Assembly: GCA_958426775.1 (NCBI GenBank)
Contig: CATZZP010000008.1
Span: 1-64,000, forward strand
Length of the DNA stretch: 64,000 bases
From: an uncultured Bacillota bacterium
GTDB taxonomy: Bacteria > Bacillota > Clostridia > Lachnospirales > CAG-274
Direction: 5' to 3'
Under the pieces are notes generated by a model. That model ran no database searches, was not told the origin of the DNA, and worked only from the letters and a program-made list of their open reading frames with translations. Positions 24,953-33,360 of this stretch are shown piece after piece (the stretch's first letter is position 1; each line of letters begins with the position of its first letter). Position numbers and translations under genes: made by a program.

Positions 24953-27442
24953 TTAATCAATAGCGTAAACTATAGATGATGATTGGGCACCTGCATACTG
25001 CTGACACCAAGCCTTAGCATCACTTGCAGAGCGTGTTTCATAACCGTAGTTTGATGAAGGACGCCATGAGGTGGCACCTGTTGAAAGGCTTGAAACTGAT
25101 GATGACAATACAGAACCGCTGTCAGTAAATGCACCAACACCCTTATCATCTACAACCGCACCCTTGTGTGAGCCGGCATCAAAGTAATTCTTCTCAGAAT
25201 AAATGTTACAGCCCGTATAAGGTGTGTAGCCTAAGTTAAAGTCATAAATAAAGTTGTTATAAGCGTGGAAGTAACCGTAACGCATAAGTCCCGGTGCTCT
25301 TGTAAGCACGTTGTAGAAGTAGTTGTTGCAGATAGTCATACGTGGGTAACCGCCATAGGTGCTTGCACCGTCTTCCTGTGGGTAGCCAAGGATAAGACCG
25401 TACTTGTGACCCTGGAATATACAGCCTGTTACGGAAACATAGTCTGCATTAAGACCTACATACATAAACTTATCAACATCTGTTTCGTGAAGTGAAGTGT
25501 TTGATGTAAGGTCGTGTCCCTGGAAAGTACAGTGGTCAATCCAGAAGTTGTTGCCGTTTGAAATATACATCTGTATATCGTCATTTTCGTTTATTGAGTC
25601 ATAATGCTTAAAGGTTATATTCTTATAAATATTATTTCCTGAAGATGAAATATTGCGGAAATGAATATTTGTAAGGCTATTGTTTGAGAAAGAGCCTATA
25701 AAAGTCTTGTTCTTACCTACATTTACCTTAGTAAGGGAGTCGGCTGAAATATCGCCTGTAATTACGATCGTGTAAGGAGTTGAGCCTGAAGCGTATGTCT
25801 GAAGGTCTGATACGCTTGATACCTTAACAACCTCACCCAGTACACCACCGATAGTTGATGCCTTTTCGTTACCGTTCATATCCTTGCAGTAACCGCCGAA
25901 GCCCTCAATACCGTAGGAGTTAAAGCGGAAGCACTGTGTAGATGAGCCTGAATAGCTTGCAAGCTTGTAGCTGCTTCCTGAAAGTGTAAGAGCAAGGCTT
26001 GTATTTGAGTAGTTTACTACCTTATAGTTAAGAGCGTTTGAGTTGCTGTCTGTCTTAACCGAAACAATTTTCCAATACTGTGCATTGTTAGATGCAATAC
26101 CTGTTGTAACAACAGAGGTGCCGTCTGATGCACTGTGATTTGCAGGTGCTAAGGCATAGCCTGTAGCCGCATTGATAATACGATAGGTATCGGAGCTTAC
26201 TCTGCTTATCATCCAACGGTTAGCTGTTGATGATGTTGAGCTTGAGCTTACAGCACTGTTATTTGAGCTGCCGCCTGTTACATAGCTGCCGTCAGAGGTG
26301 CTTACAAAGTTCATAAGCTGTGTTGGATAACCGTCAGCATTAATGCTTTCGCTTGTTGATGTAGTTGTATCTGAAGAAGATGATGAGCTGCCGCCAACTG
26401 CCTCAAACTGGAACTGCTGGCAAGCACCGCCGTTGTAAGTCCACTGGTTAATGTTACCGCCGTTTGCTGTAGACCAGCCGTAAACGTCAACTGCCTTTGT
26501 TTCATTGCTGCACTTAGTTAAAAGAGCATATTTACCGCTTGAAACCTCTTTAACCTTAAAGGTTTGAGGGTCAAGATTGTTAGCGTCATAAATTTGTATG
26601 TTTGTACCGTCTGCATCTGTACCATAGGCAACATCTAACATTCTGCCGCCCGACATACCGTTTTTAAGTGTAATATAGTTATTACCCTTGTTGGTGACAT
26701 ACCATTTCTGGCAAGCGTGACCGTTGCCCTGATACTGCTGTACATTAGCACCGTTGCTGTCGTTTGCGTTAGCAACTTCAACATATTTTTGACTGTTTAC
26801 ATTTTTTATGTAATACCAACCGTCTGAAATAAGTATGCTTTCACTTGAATCGGATGAACTTGAATCTGATGAGCTTGAGCTGTTTGGCCACTGTGCTTGC
26901 TCAAAGTACCAAAGCTGATTGTCTGCCATAAAGCAGTCATACTGTATAACATTTGCACCTGATTCTGTGCTCCAGTTAAGTACATCAAGACATCTTGCAT
27001 ATCCCGATGCGGCTGTTGTAATAGCGTAGCTGCCGTCACCGTTGCTTTCGAGCTTGAAGTTTTGAGGTGTATATCCGTTAGAACTCCAGGTCTGCACATT
27101 AACAAGGTTGTTGCCGTCGCCGTTCGGAATATCAAGGGCAACACCGCCTGTCATATCAACAGCTGATTTAAGCCTTACAGAACCGTCGCTGTTTTCATTG
27201 ATAATCCATCTTTGACCTAAAGAGCCTGTACCCGTTGCCTGGCATACATTGGCACCGTCCTCTGCTGAGTCATTTTCAACCTGTAAGTATTTGCCGCTGT
27301 GCTTGTTCTTAATATAATAGATGTTTCCGTCCTCCGGAACAACAGCAGCTGCTGCTGTGCTGACATATGTAACGCTTACAGAGGATATTACCATTGTAAG
27401 GCACATCAGCATTGATAAAATTTTACGTAGGGTACAAGTCAT
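24953..27442 (-). CDS. Secreted pectate lyase PL1 with ricin-type lectin domains
   Basis: 829 residues. A signal peptide (to about residue 33, STAAAAVVP) is followed by two clear ricin-B/CBM13-like lectin domains (about 38-178 and 203-350, with GKYLQVEN and QLWYFEQ-type motifs), a third, diverged one (about 370-505) and Ser-rich linkers. The PL1 beta-helix runs from about 520 to the end and shows FWIDHCTF, the RAPGLMR block (catalytic Arg at about 715-721) and HAYNNFIYD. It cleaves polygalacturonate by calcium-dependent elimination outside the cell; the lectin repeats should hold it on plant wall glycans. It is monocistronic between its own promoter and terminator. Confidence 0.93.
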   Translation of the reverse strand: MTCTLRKILSMLMCLTMVISSVSVTYVSTAAAAVVPEDGNIYYIKNKHSGKYLQVENDSAEDGANVCQATGTGSLGQRWIINENSDGSVRLKSAVDMTGGVALDIPNGDGNNLVNVQTWSSNGYTPQNFKLESNGDGSYAITTAASGYARCLDVLNWSTESGANVIQYDCFMADNQLWYFEQAQWPNSSSSSDSSSSDSSESILISDGWYYIKNVNSQKYVEVANANDSNGANVQQYQGNGHACQKWYVTNKGNNYITLKNGMSGGRMLDVAYGTDADGTNIQIYDANNLDPQTFKVKEVSSGKYALLTKCSNETKAVDVYGWSTANGGNINQWTYNGGACQQFQFEAVGGSSSSSSDTTTSTSESINADGYPTQLMNFVSTSDGSYVTGGSSNNSAVSSSSTSSTANRWMISRVSSDTYRIINAATGYALAPANHSASDGTSVVTTGIASNNAQYWKIVSVKTDSNSNALNYKVVNYSNTSLALTLSGSSYKLASYSGSSTQCFRFNSYGIEGFGGYCKDMNGNEKASTIGGVLGEVVKVSSVSDLQTYASGSTPYTIVITGDISADSLTKVNVGKNKTFIGSFSNNSLTNIHFRNISSSGNNIYKNITFKHYDSINENDDIQMYISNGNNFWIDHCTFQGHDLTSNTSLHETDVDKFMYVGLNADYVSVTGCIFQGHKYGLILGYPQEDGASTYGGYPRMTICNNYFYNVLTRAPGLMRYGYFHAYNNFIYDFNLGYTPYTGCNIYSEKNYFDAGSHKGAVVDDKGVGAFTDSGSVLSSSVSSLSTGATSWRPSSNYGYETRSASDAKAWCQQYAGAQSSSIVYAID

Positions 27443-27475
27443 TACATTAACCTCCTTTTTAACTTATACGTACAA

Positions 27476-27521
27476 CTTGTAATACAAGCTAAATTATATC
27501 GATTTTGTTTTTGTTTTACAA
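27476..27521 (-). promoter_or_regulatory. PL1 promoter with a palindrome over the start site
   Basis: TTGTAA (27521-27516), 17 bp, TATAAT (27498-27493) on the minus strand. A perfect palindrome CTTGTA-A-TACAAG (27476-27488) starts 4 bp after the -10, covering the expected transcription start, and looks like an operator. The rest of the 27443-27668 gap is AT-rich with no gene seen. Confidence 0.55.
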
Positions 27522-27668
27522 TAATAAAAAGCAACAAATCAATAATTTGTAAAAAATATATTAAAAATATAGGGCGAAAACAAATAAAAATTATAAATAT
27601 TAAACAAATAATACAGTTTTAAAAAATCTAATTTGTAATAAAAGTGTATATATGAGTTTAAATAAATA

Positions 27669-27702
27669 AAAAAACCCACAAACTTAAAGTTGCGGATTTT
27701 TT
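27669..27702 (-). terminator. Terminator of mgtE
   Basis: An imperfect stem (CCGCAACTT / AAGTTTGTGG on the minus strand) followed by a T7 run, 25 bp after the mgtE stop. Confidence 0.65.
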
Positions 27703-27726
27703 GTTGGATTTGTATAAAAAACAGTA

Positions 27727-29079
27727 TTACAGCCCCAGAATAATGGTTGAGATTTTGAAGAAGATAATTACTGAGCAGGTGTCAACTACGGTTGTAATAA
27801 GAGGTGATGCCATAATTGCAGGGTCAAGTCCCAGTTTTTTTGCAAGCATTGGCAGTACACAACCCAAGGATTTTGAAAGGGTGATTGTAAGCTGTAGAGT
27901 TAGGCCTACTGCAATTGCAAGGGAAAAAACGTTACAATCTGTATTGTTGTGATACATAATGAGTATGCGTATTCCGTTGGCAATTACAAGGAGAATGCCT
28001 ACCACAATACTTATTCTAAGCTCCTTTGAAAGGACTTTGAAAAAGTCCTTAAATTCAATTTCGTCAAGGGCAAGACCTCGTATTATCATAGTTGCACTTT
28101 GTGAACCGCAGTTACCGCCCGTACCCATTATCATAGGTATAAAGGATACCAGTATAGGTACGGCGGCAAAGGCATTTTCATAATAGGTTATGATAAGACC
28201 CGTAACCGTGGCAGAGAGCATAAGAAATAAAAGCCATACAATACGGTTTTTGGCATGGGTAAGTACGCTTGTTTTAAGATAGTCCTCCTCGGAGGGAGTT
28301 ACCGCAGCCATAATAGAGAAATCCTCTTCGGTTTCATCTTCAATAACGTCCATAGCGTCGTCGAAGGTGACAATACCCACAAGCCTGTTCTCTGTATCAG
28401 TAACGGGTATTGCTATAAAGTCATAGTGGGTAAGCTGTTTAGCTACAAGCTCCTTATCATCAGTAGTTTTAACTGAAATGGGATTATCCTCCATAATCTC
28501 CTCAATGGTGGTTTTATAGTCGGATAACAGAAGCTCCTTTACAGATACCGTACCCAAAAGCTTTTTAAAATCATCTGTTACATAGCAGGTGTAAATTGTT
28601 TCCTTGTCAACTCCTGTTGCCCTGATGCGAGCAAATGCCTCTTCAACAGTCATTTCCTTGCGGAGGGTTACAAATTCAGTTGTCATTACACTGCCCGCAC
28701 TGTCTTTCGGATAATTAAGTATTTCATTTATTATAGCTCTTGCTTGAGGATCTGTGTGCTGTAAAATACGCTTTACAACAGCAGCAGGCATTTCCTCAAT
28801 AAGGTCAACAGTATCATCAATAAAAAGCTCTCTAAGCATCTCCTCAAGCTCTTTGTCACTAAAGGCGGAGATAAGTGCCTTTCTGTTGTGACCCTCTAAA
28901 TGAGCGAAGGTATCAGCTGCAAGCTCCTTTGGCAGAAGTCTGAAGCTTATAACGGCTTCATCTCTTGGCAACTCGTCTAAAAGTTTTGCTATATCCGCAG
29001 GGTTGCCTTGCGATAGAAGACTTTTCAGAGTTTTATAATCTTTGTTTTTAAGTAATTGTAAAACGCTTTCAAGTACCAT
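27727..29079 (-). CDS. mgtE: Magnesium transporter MgtE
   Basis: 450 residues in the standard order: an N-terminal superhelical domain (about 15-130, LLSQGNPADIAKLLDELP), two CBS domains (about 135-255), and five C-terminal membrane helices with the pore motif PMIMGTGGNCGSQSATMIIRGLA. It takes up Mg2+ and is gated by Mg2+ binding to the cytoplasmic domains. It is a single-gene unit. Confidence 0.95.
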   Translation of the reverse strand: MVLESVLQLLKNKDYKTLKSLLSQGNPADIAKLLDELPRDEAVISFRLLPKELAADTFAHLEGHNRKALISAFSDKELEEMLRELFIDDTVDLIEEMPAAVVKRILQHTDPQARAIINEILNYPKDSAGSVMTTEFVTLRKEMTVEEAFARIRATGVDKETIYTCYVTDDFKKLLGTVSVKELLLSDYKTTIEEIMEDNPISVKTTDDKELVAKQLTHYDFIAIPVTDTENRLVGIVTFDDAMDVIEDETEEDFSIMAAVTPSEEDYLKTSVLTHAKNRIVWLLFLMLSATVTGLIITYYENAFAAVPILVSFIPMIMGTGGNCGSQSATMIIRGLALDEIEFKDFFKVLSKELRISIVVGILLVIANGIRILIMYHNNTDCNVFSLAIAVGLTLQLTITLSKSLGCVLPMLAKKLGLDPAIMASPLITTVVDTCSVIIFFKISTIILGL

Positions 29080-29190
29080 AATATTACCTCTTTTTTATGG
29101 GCAAAAGCCTTATTTTAAATAAGGATAAACCTCAGGTTTTTATTTGTCAATTATTTAGTTAAAAGCTTTACCCATATTTAACATTTACGG

Positions 29191-30951
29191 TTAAAGCTGT
29201 TTTATTTTACTAACCTCTTCCTCTGAAGGGTTAATATATGCGGTTTGGTTAGTTGTATATATTACAAAGCCGGGCTTTGCACCGTTTGGCTTTTTTACAT
29301 TACGCTTATGAGTATAGTCAACAGGCACAAGAGATGATGTTTTGCCCTTGCTGTAATAGGCGGCAAGGATAGCTGCCTGGGCTAAGGTGGAGTCAGGCAC
29401 AGCCCTTCCCTCCGTAACAATAATTACATGGGAGCCGGGAATGTTTTTTGTGTGCAGCCATATATCATTTGCTTTGGCAAAGCGTAAGGTAAGCTCATCA
29501 TTTTGCTTGTTGTTTTTACCTACATATATATCAAAGCCGTCAGAGGACACAAAGTGCAAAGGAGCAGAGCGTTTGGAGGACTTCATTCCCTTTTGCTGTT
29601 TAATACGCTTAATATAGCCCTGATCCTTAAGTTCCTCACGTATATCTTTTATATCCTGCTCATCCTTGCAGTTTGCCACAGAGGCAAATACTGTTTCCAG
29701 ATAGTTAAGCTCCTCCTGATTTTGCTCTATCTGGGTCTGAAGTGCAGTAAAGGTACGTTTTTCTTTGTTATAACGTTTAAAATATTTCTGTGCATTTTCA
29801 GAGGGAGTAAGGTTACTGTCAAGAGGTATTTCTACCTCTGTCATATTTTCTGAATAATAATCAGGCAAAATAATAGAGGTCATACCCTTTTTTACGGAGT
29901 ATATATTTGCGGTAATCAGCTCGCCGTAAAGCTTGTAAATATCTCTGTTTTCAATTTCCTTAAGGGTTTTGTGCTGTATCTCCTTTTTTCTTACACAACG
30001 CTCTATGTTAGAGGAAATAAGGTGTTTTAAGTCCTGGGTCTTCTGATTCATTCTGTAGGTAAAGTCTTTACTGGCATAGTAAAACTCAATTAACTCGGAC
30101 ATAGAGATAAAATCCTTTTTCTCAAGTAGGCTAAAGCGTGTCATATTGTAGGGAGCAAAGTCAATTATCTTGCCCTTTTCGTCATAGGCAAGCTGAGGTG
30201 ACCAAGCCTCGGCTTTTATATTTTCTACCATATTATTAAAGGCTGAATACAGCTTTTCAAGCTGATTTTCGGAAATCTGCGAGAGGTTATCCGAGCTGTC
30301 AAGTCCTGCTCTGTAGCATATTTCATCGGCAGATTGGGGTGATATACCCGTATAGTTGGTATAAATAAAGGCTTGCAGCTTTTTATCAGGCTGATTTTTA
30401 GCAAGATTAAAAAAGCCCTCTTTGTTAAGCTCCATGGTATTAAGCTTATTTTGGGCAGGAGGCAATTCGTATTTTTTGCCGGGCAATACCTCTCTTACAG
30501 AGCTTTTGTCATGGGTAATATGCTTAACACAATCAAGCACGGTATCCTTATCATCTGCTAAAATAAGGTTACTGTGTCTGCCCATAATTTCAAGCACAAG
30601 CTTTTTAACCGAATAATCCCCCATTTCGTTAAGGGACTCTACATATATATTGACTATTCTCTCAAAATTAGGCTGTGTTATATCTATAATTTTGCCGCTT
30701 TGCAAATGTTTTCTTAAAACCATACAAAAAAGGGGCGGGTTTTGCGGGTTAGTATATTGCTTATCTGTAAAGAATAATCTGGGGTGAGATGGATTAGCTG
30801 ATAATGTCAGCTTGTATGCACTGCCCAGAGAGCGTATATTAAGCACAATTTCGTCGCTTTCGGGCTGATAGATTTTATCAATTCTGCCGCCTAAAGCTTT
30901 TTCCTTTATTTCAGATACAATGCCTGAAATAGTAATTCCGTCAAATGCCAT
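29191..30951 (-). CDS. rqcH: Ribosome quality control protein RqcH (NFACT family)
   Basis: 586 residues: NFACT-N domain (MAFDGITISGIVSEIKEKALG), helix-hairpin and a coiled-coil middle (about 280-440), and the NFACT-R domain (about 460-560, SSDGFDIYVGKNNKQND and DIWLHTKNIPGSHVII). RqcH binds stalled 50S subunits and adds alanine tails to the nascent chain. Older annotations call it fibronectin-binding protein. It is divergent from yicC. Confidence 0.95.
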   Translation of the reverse strand: MAFDGITISGIVSEIKEKALGGRIDKIYQPESDEIVLNIRSLGSAYKLTLSANPSHPRLFFTDKQYTNPQNPPLFCMVLRKHLQSGKIIDITQPNFERIVNIYVESLNEMGDYSVKKLVLEIMGRHSNLILADDKDTVLDCVKHITHDKSSVREVLPGKKYELPPAQNKLNTMELNKEGFFNLAKNQPDKKLQAFIYTNYTGISPQSADEICYRAGLDSSDNLSQISENQLEKLYSAFNNMVENIKAEAWSPQLAYDEKGKIIDFAPYNMTRFSLLEKKDFISMSELIEFYYASKDFTYRMNQKTQDLKHLISSNIERCVRKKEIQHKTLKEIENRDIYKLYGELITANIYSVKKGMTSIILPDYYSENMTEVEIPLDSNLTPSENAQKYFKRYNKEKRTFTALQTQIEQNQEELNYLETVFASVANCKDEQDIKDIREELKDQGYIKRIKQQKGMKSSKRSAPLHFVSSDGFDIYVGKNNKQNDELTLRFAKANDIWLHTKNIPGSHVIIVTEGRAVPDSTLAQAAILAAYYSKGKTSSLVPVDYTHKRNVKKPNGAKPGFVIYTTNQTAYINPSEEEVSKIKQL

Positions 30952-31036
30952 TTTTTATTCCTCCGTTCCGTTAAAATAATTATACCCCAAAAAATGCCTT
31001 ATCGCAAGGTAAATTTGGGGTGGGGCGGTTTTTTCG

Positions 31037-31065
31037 TTGACATAGGGGAGTAAATAAAGTATAAT
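31037..31065 (+). promoter_or_regulatory. Consensus sigma-A promoter of the yicC-remA-gmk-rpoZ operon
   Basis: Perfect TTGACA (31037-31042) and TATAAT (31060-31065) with a 17-bp spacer. Confidence 0.88.
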
Positions 31066-31112
31066 AAAATATGTATGCTTAGGCATAAGGATTTTCATAA
31101 GGGGTAATTATA

Positions 31113-31994
31113 ATGAGAAGTATGACGGGCTACGGCAGAGGTGAAGCCCTGCTGTATGACAGAAGATTTATAGTGGAAATTAAATCTGTTAATCAGAGAT
31201 ATAACGATATTAATATAAAAATGCCGAGAACCCTGATTATGTATGAGGATAGAGTAAGAAAGCTTTTAGCCGAGGATATATTCAGAGGTAAAACAGATGT
31301 ATTTATTAATTTTGAAAGCTATTCACAGGACGATGTACAGGTTAAGGTAAACGAAATCCTTGCAGAGGGCTATATGAATGCCTTAAACAGCATTAAAAGT
31401 AAGTACGGCATTGAGGATAATGTAAGCCTGGGCCTTATTTCACGTTTTCCCGACATTATAACGGTTGAAAAAAATACTGCCGAGAATGAAGGAGATAAAA
31501 TCTGGGAGTGCCTTAAAACAGCCGCAAGCGAAGCACTTAAAAGCTTTGTTGCCATGCGTGAAACCGAGGGTGAGGCACTTAAGAATAATATCCTTGAAAA
31601 GCTTGATATTATAGACAATGCCGTTAAAAAGGTTGAGAAAAGAGCACCTATGGTTGCCGCAGATTACAGACAGCGTCTTACGGACAGGCTTGCTGAAATT
31701 GAGGAGCTTAAGAATATAGATGAAACAAGGCTTATAACCGAGGTTGCACTTTTTGCCGACAAGGCTTGTATAGACGAGGAAATTACAAGAATGTTCAGCC
31801 ATATAGCACAAATGCGTTCTATTTTAGCCGAAAGCGTGCCTGTAGGCAGAAAGCTTGACTTCCTTGTACAGGAAATGAACAGAGAGGTAAATACAATAGG
31901 CTCTAAATCAAACGATTTGGAAATTACCAATACAATAGTAGATACCAAAAGCGAGATTGAAAAAATCAGAGAACAGATACAAAATCTTGAATAA
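31113..31994 (+). CDS. yicC: YicC family endoribonuclease
   Basis: 293 residues with the family start MRSMTGYGRGEA and C-terminal DUF1732 segment (FLVQEMNREVNTIGSKS). YicC proteins are RNases that act on small RNAs and mRNAs. It opens the conserved Firmicutes cluster yicC-remA-gmk-rpoZ-priA-def-fmt. Confidence 0.93.
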   Translation: MRSMTGYGRGEALLYDRRFIVEIKSVNQRYNDINIKMPRTLIMYEDRVRKLLAEDIFRGKTDVFINFESYSQDDVQVKVNEILAEGYMNALNSIKSKYGIEDNVSLGLISRFPDIITVEKNTAENEGDKIWECLKTAASEALKSFVAMRETEGEALKNNILEKLDIIDNAVKKVEKRAPMVAADYRQRLTDRLAEIEELKNIDETRLITEVALFADKACIDEEITRMFSHIAQMRSILAESVPVGRKLDFLVQEMNREVNTIGSKSNDLEITNTIVDTKSEIEKIREQIQNLE

Positions 31995-32009
31995 TTCGGA
32001 GTTGATATA

Positions 32010-32288
32010 ATGCAACAGATAAACAGGATAATTAACATAGGCTTTGGCAATATAATGATGGCTAACCGTATTATTGCAATAGTCAGCCCTGAGTCAGCAC
32101 CTATAAAACGCCTTGTTTCAGACGGCAAGGATAAGGGTATTATTATAGATGCAACCTATGGCAGACGCACAAGGTCTGTAATAATAACCGACAGCGACTA
32201 TATTGTGCTTTCTGCCGTTCAGCCTGAAACCATTGCAGGCAGAATAGCAGGTAAGGATATACAGGAGGCTGTGGAGTTTGATGTATAG
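32010..32288 (+). CDS. remA: RemA family DNA-binding regulator (DUF370)
   Basis: 92 residues; the core NIGFGNIMMANRIIAIVSPES and ATYGRRTRSVIITDS identifies RemA/DUF370. In Bacillus RemA forms ring-shaped oligomers that wrap DNA and activate biofilm matrix and osmoprotection genes. It lies 15 bp after yicC and 12 bp before gmk. The name is by family; the role here may differ. Confidence 0.9.
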   Translation: MQQINRIINIGFGNIMMANRIIAIVSPESAPIKRLVSDGKDKGIIIDATYGRRTRSVIITDSDYIVLSAVQPETIAGRIAGKDIQEAVEFDV

Positions 32289-32300
32289 GAGGCTTAAAAT

Positions 32301-32906
32301 ATGGACAAGGGACTTATAATTATTATATCAGGTCCGTCAGGTGCAGGTAAGGGTACTGTAGTAGGTGAGCTTGTATCAGGCGGTGATTATGCCCTTTCAA
32401 TATCTGCTACAACCCGTAGCCCCCGTGAGGGTGAACAAAACGGCATAAATTATTTCTTCAAAACCAGAGATGAGTTTGAGAAAATGATTGCAAATAATGA
32501 CTTTTTGGAGTATGCTGAATATTGCGGTAATTATTACGGCACACCTTTACCCTATGTAAGGGAAAAGCTTGATAAGGGACAAAACGTAATTCTTGAAATT
32601 GAGGTACAGGGTGCTTTTAAGGTAAAGGAGCTTTGTCATGAGGCGGTGCTAATCTTTTTGGCACCTCCAAGTATGAAAGACTTAGAGGAAAGGCTCAGGG
32701 GCAGAGGCACCGAAACAGAGGAAAAGATAACCCAAAGACTGGAAACCGCAGCCAAAGAGCTGGATTTAATAGACAATTATGATTATATAGTAATCAATAA
32801 TGAAATAGAAAATGCAGTTAAGGATATAAAATCAATCGTAACTGCCGAAAAATGTAAGCTTACAAGAAACAGTGAATTTAAAAATATTTTAAAGGGAGTT
32901 GACTAA
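32301..32906 (+). CDS. gmk: Guanylate kinase
   Basis: 201 residues; P-loop SGPSGAGKGT at the N-terminus, GMP-binding segments TRSPREGEQNGINYFF and EIEVQGAFKV. It converts GMP to GDP. Ribosome site AGGAGG; spaced 2 bp from rpoZ, with which it is usually co-transcribed. Confidence 0.96.
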   Translation: MDKGLIIIISGPSGAGKGTVVGELVSGGDYALSISATTRSPREGEQNGINYFFKTRDEFEKMIANNDFLEYAEYCGNYYGTPLPYVREKLDKGQNVILEIEVQGAFKVKELCHEAVLIFLAPPSMKDLEERLRGRGTETEEKITQRLETAAKELDLIDNYDYIVINNEIENAVKDIKSIVTAEKCKLTRNSEFKNILKGVD

Positions 32907-32908
32907 TT

Positions 32909-33313
32909 ATGTTAAAGCCATCTTATGCAGAGCTTATGGACGTGCTTAACCAAAACAGCAAAAAGGGAGAAGTAAACAGCCGTTACACAATCGTTATTGC
33001 AGCTGCTAAAAGAGCAAGACAGCTTATTGACGGTGACGAGCCTATGATTGAAAAATATAATGACGGCAAGCCTCTTTCTACAGCAGTTGAGGAGCTTTTG
33101 GAAAATAAGATTGAAATTGTACCGGAGGGTCAGGGCACTGTACTTAACTTACGTAAGGAGCCTGAAATTGATGTAAAGGCAGACCTTGAAAAGGTAAAGC
33201 TTGACAATGATGACGAAGAAGCTTTAGGTATTGATGATGAAATACAGGATATACTTGAAAGCGACGAGGGTGTTGACGAGCTTATCGATTTTGACGAGGA
33301 TGAGGATGAATAA
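32909..33313 (+). CDS. rpoZ: RNA polymerase omega subunit with acidic extension
   Basis: 134 residues. The first 75 are a normal omega subunit (SRYTIVIAAAKRARQLI, KPLSTAVEELLENKI). The remaining 55 or so are very acidic (long Asp/Glu runs up to FDEDEDE), making the protein about twice the length of short omegas. Omega stabilises the beta-prime subunit. The acidic tail resembles the C-terminal end of the def product in the same operon (EDDEDDFEDIDEE). Confidence 0.93.
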   Translation: MLKPSYAELMDVLNQNSKKGEVNSRYTIVIAAAKRARQLIDGDEPMIEKYNDGKPLSTAVEELLENKIEIVPEGQGTVLNLRKEPEIDVKADLEKVKLDNDDEEALGIDDEIQDILESDEGVDELIDFDEDEDE

Positions 33314-33360
33314 ACGATAAAGCTGTAGCCTTTATCAAAAGTAAGCGGGAGGTAGGTAAA

